A DNA stretch of 56,376 bases from Zarea fungicola (taxonomy: Eukaryota; Ascomycota; Sordariomycetes; Hypocreales; Cordycipitaceae), in contig FWCC01000537.1 of assembly GCA_900169235.1 (NCBI GenBank), positions 1 to 56,376 on the forward strand, written 5' to 3'. A program made the translations under genes and the position numbers. Positions 24,397 to 33,891 of the stretch are shown here, one piece after another; positions within the stretch are counted from its first letter, which is position 1, and each line of letters opens with the position of its first letter. The notes under the pieces were generated by a model that did not search any database, was not told where the DNA came from, and saw only the letters and a program-made list of their open reading frames with translations.

Positions 24397-24644
24397 AGAG
24401 CGCTGAGGGTGTATGAACGCTGTTGTTCTAGTGGCTGACGTGGCATCGAGATGAGCGAGGGATCGTGACGAAACAATAGATTGAAGTGTATTTCAGCAAA
24501 TGTTACTCGGCTAATAGTACACGTCGATGATGATTTGGTAAGGGGAGAAAGAAGAAACTGATTGATGCAGGCTGCAGCACTTTTGTGTAGAATATCCCGA
24601 AGGCTGAGACACGGCGCATAGCCGCTTATGGCATCAAAGTCCAA
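24397..24644 (-). other. Coding-like segment upstream of the C2H2 gene, out of frame
   Basis: This frame is open from 24644 to a TGA at about 24400. It reads DFDAISGYAPCLSLRDILHK at the start and RQPLEQQRSYTL at the end, which has coding character. It has no ATG, and it is one base out of frame with the downstream zinc-finger protein. One possible splice (GTGTAC donor near 24519, CTAG acceptor near 24424) would join it in frame but would remove the RQPLEQQRSY segment. Either an unseen first exon is spliced here, or a frameshift has cut off the true N terminus. Confidence 0.4.
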
Positions 24645-25033
24645 TTACACACCGCCACGCAACACCAAGTAACCTCGCCTTTACTGCGCCCCCAAGGGCT
24701 GCAAATAGAATCCTTTGATTCTTGTCTGTCGCATCGTACTGCGCCCCTGTATCGCCATGATTCAGTATCGCAGACTCTGGCTCTTATTACGTCTTATATG
24801 TAAAGGAAAATTAATTCTTAATAATTATATCGAGTTTTTCGTGAAATCCTGAATCCTCATGAGTTCTCAACACAACTGTGCATTTTCATACAATCAGCTC
24901 TGCCTACTCCTACACCTTATTCTTGCCTACATTTTCTAAGTCTGACCTTTGTGTAGTGAGTGGCTTAATTCTCGTCATGAAGTATTACTATTATTCACCT
25001 CATTGCAAATCAATCACAGATGCCCCAAATCCT
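24645..25033. other. Intergenic spacer
   Basis: AT-rich spacer between the 5' side of the zinc-finger gene and the 3' end of the 712-residue membrane protein gene. It must hold the promoter of the former; no clear element was recognised. Confidence 0.4.
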
Positions 25034-27172
25034 TCAAGAAAACATTTTACGAGGCTTGAGAATGCCAGTTGGGTCCACAAGACTAACATGGCCAACATCA
25101 GCTTTGACACGGGCGTCGCCGACCATTCCAGGAAGCTTCGCAAGCGTGTCGCACTTATCAAACGGTCGCACTCTCGATACCGCATCTCTATCGCAGAACT
25201 GATCGGCAAAGTCTGCGCCAAAGCAAAACAGGCTGAAGCCGTCGAGCGTGGCAGACCACCTACGGTGCAAGCCGTAAAACACACCAAGCACCATGGAGCC
25301 CAAACACCAAATCAAAAGCAAAGCCGCAGGCACCTCAGCAGGCACTGCGCCCGGACCGAGGACCTTTCCCTTGCGGGCCGTAGTCAGGTTCGGGTGCGCA
25401 TAGGCTCCGTTCATGCTCGTGGCGCCGTCGTACATGAGCTGCAGCGCATCGACGGCATGGGCCCGCAGCACAGCTTCCAGGAGAAGCTCGGGTTCCACAA
25501 ACTTGTCGTAAGCGACGGAATTGGAATACGTGAGGGGCGGTTCGTCGTTGACGGAGGTAAAGAGATCCAAATAGCGCCCGGCGAGGATGGACGTCGTGGT
25601 GCTTCCAAAGCGCGGTGTGCGGAGCTCCATCACATTTTGATTGAACAACGGGCTGGCTGATCGTTCAAAAGAGGAAAAAGTATTGCGCTGAATATCCAAC
25701 TTTGCTTCCCCCACGCCTGACGCCCGGTGACAGCGAACGCCAATTGGCTCAGCTAGATGATTTATAGAACGCAAATTATTCAGATCCCCGATCTGTTGAA
25801 ATTCAGTATCTCCGTCGGCTTGTGCGAAGAATGAATTGTTTGTTGCATATTTTCCGTCCGCCTGGAGCAGGAACGGGCTGCCCAGTCCAGCAATAGACGG
25901 CGAAACGGAAGTATTAAAGGATATCATACTGTCTGCTTCCGGGTAATCCGAGTCGTAGCGAACTTGCCAGAGCACGTACTCCAAGACGTCAGCTGCTGCT
26001 TCGGCGTCAGCAGCAGGAAAATTCGGTTCGGTGCCGTCGTACGCCGCATCCTCGGGCTTTATGCTCACCCCCAGTTCACCGTAGGCCCACAAGTTGTTTG
26101 ATCTAAGGCTCTCCCCCCGATCATAGACGGCAAAGTTGGACGCATTAAAGGCGTAAATGAACATTTCTGACGGAGTGGCGAGTCGGAGATATGTCACGTC
26201 GTCATTGCCACCCCATGCGCGCTCCTTCACAGTCGATTTCTGATTAAGCACAGTGAGCTCGGACGCCGACTGGATCACCGAACAGTTGTAGCCAACTAAA
26301 AGGCCCCAGGCATGACCGTTGATGGGCATAGCTGCCTGCGGCGCGAGGAAGAGCTCGGAAATTCCACGCTTGGTGGGAAACGAGTTGGGGTACTGGGCAA
26401 GAAAGTCAAACCCGCGACGGTCAATGTACGGAGGCGTATACGCCACGCCAAACCCCGGAAGCTCTGCCGCCAGACCATTTTTCCACGCCGCGGCGCCACG
26501 GTCGGAGGTCTGCTTGAACTGGCGTTGATTGAAATTGTTCCAGGTGTGCCCGATGACCATGGCCGGCTTGTTGTGGACGGGAACATAGCCATCGGCCAAC
26601 TCCATGGTTAATCCAGAAAGCGGAAAAGCAAAAAAAGGCATGACGCTGAGAAGAGCAAGCAGCCACCACATGTATCCAGTAAATTTCATAGCCTTCCCCG
26701 TGAGTACCAACTTGATGAACTTGACCCATCCCCCTGGCCCGCTCCACGTAGCACCGCTGTGCATCAGGACTGTCATGGCATTTCGGGCGCGCAGAGTGGG
26801 GGATTGAAGCATGGCGGCTTCGACACCCATCAATCCGTGTCGAGACAGGTCTAGGCCGAAGATTGCGATGATGAACCAGACGTAGTTGATCCAGGATTGA
26901 CTAAACGAGGCATACTTGATCGGACTCGATTCCCGTAGGCAGTACCACCAGATCCAGAAGTAGAATGCGGTAATGGCTAGGGGAATCAGGAGGATAACCA
27001 GCGTACGCCCCCAGAAACGACGCAGTCGGTAACCTTTTACAGATCCTTCAGGACGGATGCTTGGCGGTCGAGTCACAGTTTCTATTGAACGCGTTTTGCT
27101 TGACTCGTCGGTTAGCTGCCGTGGCAAGAGTGACTCTGCTGCAGTTGGGTCGCCCGGGTTAGAGCGAGTCAT
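25034..27172 (-). CDS. 712-residue membrane protein with a large ectodomain, unknown function
   Basis: A single open exon from an ATG at 27172 to TGA at 25034. After a polar N terminus of about 50 residues come hydrophobic segments at about 56-80 (LVILLIPLAITAFYFWIWW), 93-112 and 165-188. A long hydrophilic domain of about 420 residues follows with N-glycosylation sequons (NCS, NAS, NTS, NNS), then a last hydrophobic helix at about 612-635 (PAALLLIWCLGSMVLGVFYG) and a short cytosolic tail. This is the layout of a fungal plasma-membrane protein with an extracellular domain between TM3 and TM4. No catalytic motif is visible and I do not recognise a named family. No frame breaks were seen, so the gene appears intact. 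It has no introns, unlike most of its neighbours. Confidence 0.8.
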   Translation of the reverse strand: MTRSNPGDPTAAESLLPRQLTDESSKTRSIETVTRPPSIRPEGSVKGYRLRRFWGRTLVILLIPLAITAFYFWIWWYCLRESSPIKYASFSQSWINYVWFIIAIFGLDLSRHGLMGVEAAMLQSPTLRARNAMTVLMHSGATWSGPGGWVKFIKLVLTGKAMKFTGYMWWLLALLSVMPFFAFPLSGLTMELADGYVPVHNKPAMVIGHTWNNFNQRQFKQTSDRGAAAWKNGLAAELPGFGVAYTPPYIDRRGFDFLAQYPNSFPTKRGISELFLAPQAAMPINGHAWGLLVGYNCSVIQSASELTVLNQKSTVKERAWGGNDDVTYLRLATPSEMFIYAFNASNFAVYDRGESLRSNNLWAYGELGVSIKPEDAAYDGTEPNFPAADAEAAADVLEYVLWQVRYDSDYPEADSMISFNTSVSPSIAGLGSPFLLQADGKYATNNSFFAQADGDTEFQQIGDLNNLRSINHLAEPIGVRCHRASGVGEAKLDIQRNTFSSFERSASPLFNQNVMELRTPRFGSTTTSILAGRYLDLFTSVNDEPPLTYSNSVAYDKFVEPELLLEAVLRAHAVDALQLMYDGATSMNGAYAHPNLTTARKGKVLGPGAVPAEVPAALLLIWCLGSMVLGVFYGLHRRWSATLDGFSLFCFGADFADQFCDRDAVSRVRPFDKCDTLAKLPGMVGDARVKADVGHVSLVDPTGILKPRKMFS

Positions 27173-27300
27173 TGTGACAGGTTTGCAGATTTATGTGGGC
27201 GTCGGTGAAGCAATCAATATGTGGCGGCTTGACGGACGATAACCGTGAAAGTATCCATAACGTGCATTGACTGTGATGGGAGATGGGGTGTGCCCCTCGG

Positions 27301-27310
27301 ATATTTATAT
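27301..27310 (-). promoter_or_regulatory. TATA-like element of the 712-residue protein gene
   Basis: ATATAAATAT on the minus strand, about 130 bases before the ATG at 27172. Confidence 0.4.
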
Positions 27311-29338
27311 GACCTACGGTCGCAGTCCCAGTGCAAATTCACTTGGGAGCGAGAACACGAAATAAGGCTGGCTAGCTTGAAAATAGGTCCTCAGCCCCAA
27401 GAACGATCCATCTTCCGCCGAGACAAGGAGGACAGCCTGACTGCCAACTTAAGCATACAGTTACATGAAGCGCTGGTTAAGGTATGCATCTAACTGAATT
27501 AAACCAAGCGCCTTTTTATGGTGGCGTCACGGCAATCCAACTCGGGCCGCGAACTTAGTTACCTGAGTCAAAGCTAAGGCTGACTGCAGGCAATACGAGC
27601 GCACTGGAGAGGCAGATGCATCCAATAGACAGCTTCACACGATTTGTAATGTATCACGTCGTAGAACGCTAAACCGTATTGACACGTCTTGAACTCGACA
27701 AATTTTAAACCATAAACAGCGACCACAGGTGTTGAGTCGATCAGGCGACCAGGCGCCTTTCTGCAGGGAGCTTGAGATGAAGGAGCCTAGATAGCAATGG
27801 GAAACCGTGGACCGAAGCTAAGGATCTTTTGCGAACCATTTCCCTTACTTCCCCACTCGCTAACTTTAGTTACCTGCATTTCAGCCCTGATTCAGCCACC
27901 CTGTCATACCATCCGTACTCAAGAAGGAAGCCTTAACAGGACGGGGAAAGCGATTGATTACGATCGGTCCATAACAATAGATAGTTATATAATAATTCCA
28001 TACCATCCCAGTTTCCAAAGCACTTATCAGGCCCTTTTCCGCCGGTATGTTGTAGAATGTCTTTACAATTTGGAAGGACATAATGGAGCATTGCGGCCAG
28101 GGACCCCATTTGCATAGTGCATAGTCCAGCTTCCCTCTAAGGCTTGGCCATCAAACAGGCGATTCGGCGCCGAAGTTCAGCTGAAAGGCCGCCGACCAGG
28201 GAAACAATTAAAACCCGACAATGAAAGACGCTTTTTACCAAGGAATGCTAGGCTAAGTGACTACTAAGACCTAAGCCCGTCTCAGGTAAGAGTACCATAT
28301 TTAATTCTCGTCTACAGCCCTCCATCTTCCCAAGGAGGAGCCTGCTCGCGGGTCCGTGAAGCGAGCATGATTAGTTAGATCCAGAGGCAGCCAGCCTCCA
28401 GTCACCCGCCTGGCCGCCTTTCCACAAGACAGCCTGATCCTTTTTAGTTGTCGATCAGTGGACCTTTCTGCGCGGCCCGGCTCTTGGCGGCGCCCATATA
28501 GGAAGCATGTCCCTCTTTTTAGTTAATTTCTTTTGCTTGTTTTAGTTAATCCTACAAAATTGGTGTGCGTGCTAAGTTGCTTTGCTACGTGATTGTCAAG
28601 CGCAACGAGTGGTTTGCAAGACACGCTTGTGTTCAATGATGGTATAATCAAGCTAAACCCCCCCCCAAAAAATATTCATATTCATAGACGCAATTTAAGA
28701 CAAAAATTTTGCGAGGTTTTTACGTCTAGGTGACAATCATCAACTGCTTCTGGTATCGAGTTGTTGGGACTGCAAACAATAGTATTGAGCAAAGGCCATG
28801 ACAGACACCCTTCAATTGCGATTCAAAAAATAAAGAAAGAGTAAAGAGAATCGGTGGGGAATGGCAGCTCCCACGACTGACAAAGGTATGCATTGGATAT
28901 TCGGAAAACAGAAAAGGGGGTGTGATAATCAACCATGTTTGTTTACGGAATGAAGGAAGTCGAATGAAGTGGCTACTTGACTTTTACTCAATATAAGCTG
29001 CGCTGGAGCTAACTACCGTAATGGGGCAAAAGCTGGTACTCCCTGTAAGGGAAGCAGGGGCTCAAAGAGTTAACCCTCAACCCCCCCTCCCAAATCCCGA
29101 GTCCATATGAAATAGTTCCAGTCAGAGCTTTCCTTGATAAACATTCCGTTTCTCCTTGAAAACAATCAATTCATCCAAGTTGCACTCGAACTTAACATGC
29201 CCCTGCGTCGTCACACTCCCGCTCTTTAACTCTCCTCCCTCAACATTGATTGATGTGAAAATCTTACTAGAGGCTATTAGATATGAGTTCATAGCGGTGT
29301 ATTTGTACCAGTATTACCTGAATGCGTTCCTCCGGTAT
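27311..29338. other. Intergenic, nothing recognised
   Basis: About 2 kb without a supportable gene. The open frames present are short, overlap one another on opposite strands and lack motifs. Confidence 0.45.
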
Positions 29339-29749
29339 TTAACTGTGCCAGTTGCATATCATTGATTCGAACTGTATGTTGGCAGGAGAAGCATTGCATT
29401 TTGTAGACTCTCCTTCGGTCGTACCATAAATTCTAAGAGGGACCTGTTCACCTTGACAGTTCCCCTGGGTGAACATGGTACAGCCATATGTGGCACTATT
29501 CCAGTTCGCAATAAGCGCACCCTGAATGCCATTCCACTCAGTTGGCACACACTCGTTTCTTTCCGACGGTCCGTGAAATTGACGGCTTGTTACGTAGTTA
29601 CCACAGCCATTATCACTGTACAGGTTAACTTGTAAATATGGACTATTGCACCGAAGGTCCCCATGACCTATTTCGCCAACCGCGCAGTTGCTGCAATAGA
29701 CGGACGCTGGTAGAAGGGCAGCAATGAAAAGTTTGGCTATCGACAACAT
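29339..29749 (-). CDS. Small cysteine-rich secreted protein
   Basis: Single exon, 136 residues, ATG at 29749 and TAA at 29339. Residues 1-19 form a typical signal peptide (MLSIAKLFIAALLPASVYC). The mature chain of about 117 residues has eight cysteines, spaced through SNCAV, LRCNS, NGCGN, NECVP, YGCTM, GNCQG, TKCNA and MICNW, consistent with four disulfides. Cysteine content, size and secretion match fungal effector-like or antimicrobial-like proteins. No specific family is recognised, and nothing in the sequence shows a target. It lies alone in a gene-poor stretch, which is common for effector candidates. An additional intron is not needed. Confidence 0.75.
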   Translation of the reverse strand: MLSIAKLFIAALLPASVYCSNCAVGEIGHGDLRCNSPYLQVNLYSDNGCGNYVTSRQFHGPSERNECVPTEWNGIQGALIANWNSATYGCTMFTQGNCQGEQVPLRIYGTTEGESTKCNASPANIQFESMICNWHS

Positions 29750-32273
29750 TGTGAAATAATGTATAAAGGCGACAAATTATTCAGATGTATCCAACTAGAA
29801 TGTACGTTTCTGAGGACGAAGAAAAAGTTTGAGTAATTAATTTTGTGCGGATGGATACTAGAGCTTTATACATGTCCTGATCTCGAGTTGGAAAAATGGG
29901 CAGGTGAGCTGTATTAACGTCCTATACCACTTTTAGCAGTGATATTTACATAAACCCATGCATTACCCATAATTTCGGTTAGGATGATGAGGTGGATTAT
30001 ATTATCACTTCTGCCTCCTGCTCGCTCCCTTTTGGTTCTTTTCGCTTGCTGTGGACGCCACATTTCTGTTGGCGAAATGGTGGATCTTTTACGGATTTGC
30101 AGCTAACTAAGTTAAGTTGGTGCAAAAAATGTGGCACAATGCAAGAAACCCCGATACAGCCCTTTCGTGCAGATACTACGGAACTCCCAGCTTTACTTGT
30201 GGTCCTTCCGTTACTCTTTCGGACAAAACAGGTAGGGCAGCAGCCAAGGTAAGAAAATATACCGCTGCTAGTGCTTATGCGCTTTGGCTGCGGGATGAGA
30301 TGGATAAGACTCTTTCAGCTATTGAGGGACCGTGGCATTTGGATGCTATGGATGAGCGCTCTGGAGTAGTATCGGCTGAAGGGAGGAAATCGTTTTCTTA
30401 TCGTTTTCTTAAGCGATATACACCAGTCACGATAGAATAGCGAGCCTTCACTATGATAATCTAGCTGGCTCTAACTACAATGAATGTTACAGATTGCGTA
30501 CTAACTCCTACACTGGAGAAGGAATATACTATCTAGAGGCCTCTGATCTTAACAGTGGAGACAGCCCGCAGGTTCTTGATTACCACTATCATCATCGGTA
30601 CTATTTGCAGCAAGAAGTAGATGAATAGTTGGTTCTTGAGGCATCTACTTGGGTATTTATGGCGTTGCGGCCGCCACATGAGGCGAACTGTTACATGTGT
30701 GTCACGGACCTAGAAGGTCTATATTGGATGCTAGGGAAGTCCCGCCGTAGGCGCGACATTACTTGATCTTTTTGGTCACTGTCGCTCAGTGGTACCTAGC
30801 ACACTAGTCCTGACAGATATGTTCTGTTGTAGCATTGTACAGCGATGATTGGATAAAGAGCGAGAGTGACAACCATTGTCACTTGCCATACTAGAGTATG
30901 TAGTACCGCTTCTGCTTGGCTACTTATTGATGCAAACGGTTTAGAGGCTATTATTAGCTTTCAAGGCACAAACATATTGTTGGTCGGTCAAAAGTACTCT
31001 GTAATAAGACCATGTGCGGACACTAACGGACTCTAGCGGACTGGATGTGGAGTGAGTGTGAATGGTCCACTCCGTGATCCTTGCTCAATCGAACGACCGG
31101 GAATACGTAGCTATCGGGGTTGGTAACTATTTAGCGTCATCAAGAGGGGAGACACTAGCGTCATCCGCATGGCTCTAGTGATACAATCGAGAGTGCATTG
31201 GCCTTTGAATATTTTGTGTTGGACCAGTGGCATTTCTGCTTAGCTTCAGAGGCAATGCTGCGCCCTTGATAAGCCCCTGGTCAATCTAGCACCGTTCATT
31301 GTAACTAGACTTATATTCCGGCTTATTACTGCATATTTGCCCACCAGGCTTATCAGTTATTGAAGATCTGCAAAAGTATCCCACGTCAGCATTAAGCCCA
31401 TATCTATGGCGTATAGATTACTCCTGTTTGAGAAATTGCTTTTTTTGCGGTATTTCTTCCTCTATGTTTCTCTGTATCTTCAATTGGTTATAGGCTAGTT
31501 TTAAAGAAACAGTAAATTGTTTTGGAAGCAATGGCGGTAATCCAAAATGTACTGGTTCTCACCCCCAGGATGCATAACTATCGGTACCAACTTTTTGGGC
31601 ACAACGATACTATTCCCGCCACTGGAAAGGATAAAGGCAAGTACTTGCTCTTATTTGTTGACGGCTCTCAAGAAACAAACTCACTTGAATTATTTTGAAG
31701 GGGAAAAGCATTAGAAGTGTCTGGAATCATTGCATTTAACGCTGGAAAGAACGTTGTCCTAAAGCGTCACGGCGGCAGTCGATTGTGCGAGGAATGGAAA
31801 ACTTTTAAAAGGAAATCTAAAACGATAAACAAGATGATGATGATGAATAGAAAAAAGCAGAAGAAGAATGAAACTGATAGAAGAAGAGAATGAGTGGCGG
31901 AAATGTCTCTAATAAGTAGCAGGCTACTTGGTCTGAGTGCTTGGGTAATCCACGATAACAACAAGTTCTTATTGGAACACAATATCCTTCGACAAGAAGG
32001 ACCCTCAAATTATATTTACATCGCAAACTGACATGCATAGCTGCTTTGGTGCGATAACTGGCTTGTACAGCCACCTAACCTGGGTTACAAGTTCCTGAGG
32101 TGATGCCTCAATGATTCAGGCGAGAATTCATTGGCAACCAGAGGCAACCTATTATCTGGTAAAAAATGCAGTATTTTGAGCGTCTAATATTCTATAAAAT
32201 AACAAATATCAAAGATAAGGATGCATGTGACGAGTTAATCTTAGGAGCAAGAACACCAATTCGGTCACAATAT
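29750..32273. other. Gene-poor stretch with a possible coding relic
   Basis: About 2.5 kb with no intact gene recognised, apart from a possible decayed coding segment at 30117-30631 (separate entry). The segment 30680-31330 has a mixed composition that could be a transposon remnant, but I found no defining ends. A microsatellite-like GATGAT/GAAGAA purine patch occurs at about 31830-31890. Confidence 0.4.
30117..30631 (+). pseudogene. Possible broken gene fragment
   Basis: Two overlapping plus-strand frames together read as one protein-like stretch. The first (to TAG at 30440) contains CRYYGTPSFTCGPSV and YTAASAYALWLRDEMDKTL. The second opens just before it ends and carries HYDNLAGSNYNECYRLRTN and SDLNSGDSPQVLDYHYHH, to a TAG near 30628. 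The change of frame near 30420-30440 suggests a small indel in a decayed gene. No ATG at a sensible position and no recognised family. Confidence 0.3.
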
Positions 32274-33728
32274 TCATTGAAATCCGTTCAAAAGTGAGTT
32301 CACCACAGGAGGAGGCATCCAATTCTGGCCTATCAAAAGTGATTCATCAAGAAATTCCGAACTATTAAGGTCAACATGGTGCCCAAAGTCCGACCTGCCA
32401 TCAGTGTTGGTAGCTGGCGAAGCAAATCGGGGGAAGGGAGCGTCCCAGATTCCGAATGCGCTTGTTGATTCATCACCAATCATTTCATCCTCAAGCCAGG
32501 GGCCAGTCCCACCATTCACAGGTAAGCTTTCTACCAGCGGCGTGGCCAAACTACCCAGCCCGTCGCTGGCGGAGCCTTTTGTCTGCGGCAGACCCCCTTT
32601 AAAGTGTTCTTGAACCTTGTCCAGCATCTGTATCATCATCTTTTGTAGGTTTTCCTTTGTGATAAGCCTGGCAGGGCTGAACGTCACAGTATCTGGGATG
32701 AAAAGTTGACTCTCGTTGTTGCAAAGATCTCGGAGCATGCTCAACGTCTCAGAAACCACGCCGGCGAAATAAGGACTTTCTGGAGGCTTCTCGCCGGGGA
32801 ATATGAGATCCCACATACCATACCATTTCTCCATCGGGCTGAGTTTCTGGATAAAATAATGTTTTAGGGAGTTGCGCACCTCTGCTGAGATGGCATTAAT
32901 GCCTTCAGAGGATGCAATAGCTAGTGTGCAAGAGCCTTCCCGGATGTGCTCATCCCTTGGATTCGGGGAAGGAAATTGCCTCGAACAAGTAGGGCAGTAA
33001 AAGGGCGACTGGGAATGTCGTCGGTATAGATGCCGTTTCACGTCTTGAATGCGTGTTAATTTGCGGCTCATGCAATCCACGTAGCGCGTTGGCCATCTCC
33101 TGAAGTAAGGACAAGCAAAGGGGAGTTCTTTTTCCTCATTTCTTGATTTGCAATGGCTGTCTTCATCTTCAGAGCTCAGTGTGCCATCGTTGTACTGGGC
33201 CGCATCCTTGGCGAGTACGTGTTTGTGCCACTTTGCATTAGGAGATGCTTCGACATTTGGCCCATATGAGCTGAGTGCAAGAGAGTTTTTTTGGGAAGAG
33301 CTTAGCCACAGCTGCCCTTTGCGAGTCTTTTTGACACCGGAGTCCATTTGAGGAGGGACGATGCCAGCTCTGGTGGGGCGGCAGCGGGATGTGCGAGCAG
33401 CCTTCCTAGCCATTTCCAAACTCGATGTCGAGTCGGTCCGCTGTATAACCGGCTGAAAGTCGTGACACAGGTAAAGTGCAGCGAAATCGGAGGCAGAAGC
33501 CGGCAACGAGCTGCCCAGCCGGCACGGCGCGAACGGGTCCGCATTATCTCCCGGGTTGGGTTGTTGAATATTCAGATGGCCTTGTACGGATGATGCATCA
33601 GGAATAATGGCAGCAGGGACAAGCAAGTCGGCTTGTGTGCTTTTAAAAGACTGCACATGGGTGATGGGGAAGTTGTGCAGAGGCTGTAATTGCCAGGGAT
33701 AATCCTGTTGAGAGTGTTGGCACATCAT
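32274..33728 (-). CDS. Protein with atypical Cys/His domain plus Trp-rich helix (copy A)
   Basis: Single exon, 484 residues, starting at adjacent ATGs (33728, 33725). The N-terminal 200 residues are polar and low in order, with basic and acidic patches. At about 203-268 lies a Cys/His-rich domain: ACPYFRRWPTRYVDC, then KRHLYRRH, FYCPTCSRQF, and RDEHIREGSC. It is followed by KWYGMWDLIFPGEKPPESPY (about 298-317) and a helical stretch. The C terminus is acidic and Pro-rich. The spacing does not match a classic C2H2 finger, but the residues could hold one or two zinc ions. The same domain pair occurs in the next two genes. Function unknown; DNA, RNA or protein binding are all possible. An 82-codon frame (33643-33891) overlaps the start in another phase and could be an upstream regulatory ORF. 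Confidence 0.75.
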   Translation of the reverse strand: MMCQHSQQDYPWQLQPLHNFPITHVQSFKSTQADLLVPAAIIPDASSVQGHLNIQQPNPGDNADPFAPCRLGSSLPASASDFAALYLCHDFQPVIQRTDSTSSLEMARKAARTSRCRPTRAGIVPPQMDSGVKKTRKGQLWLSSSQKNSLALSSYGPNVEASPNAKWHKHVLAKDAAQYNDGTLSSEDEDSHCKSRNEEKELPFACPYFRRWPTRYVDCMSRKLTRIQDVKRHLYRRHSQSPFYCPTCSRQFPSPNPRDEHIREGSCTLAIASSEGINAISAEVRNSLKHYFIQKLSPMEKWYGMWDLIFPGEKPPESPYFAGVVSETLSMLRDLCNNESQLFIPDTVTFSPARLITKENLQKMMIQMLDKVQEHFKGGLPQTKGSASDGLGSLATPLVESLPVNGGTGPWLEDEMIGDESTSAFGIWDAPFPRFASPATNTDGRSDFGHHVDLNSSEFLDESLLIGQNWMPPPVVNSLLNGFQ

Positions 33729-33891
33729 TTTCGTGGTAAGAGGCTGGACGGGAGGGGAAGCGAAAATCAGCGAAATCCTGGGGCTCCAAACTTGCGTCAG
33801 TATGCAACGACGATGCCAGCGACGACGGCATGGGTATAGCAGGGATTGCAGCCGAGTTGGGCAACGACACTGTTGATGTCGGCTCTGGCAC
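33643..33891 (-). promoter_or_regulatory. Possible upstream ORF overlapping the copy A start
   Basis: An ATG-initiated 82-codon frame begins 163 bases before the copy A ATG and ends inside copy A in a different phase. Its sequence (PTSTVSLPNSAAIPAIP near the start) looks protein-like. It may be a translation-damping uORF or an unrecognised first exon; I found no splice pair that joins it in frame. Confidence 0.3.

Noticed and set aside
30680..31330. Possible solo LTR
   Set aside because: Composition is suggestive, but I could not find matching ends or a target-site duplication.
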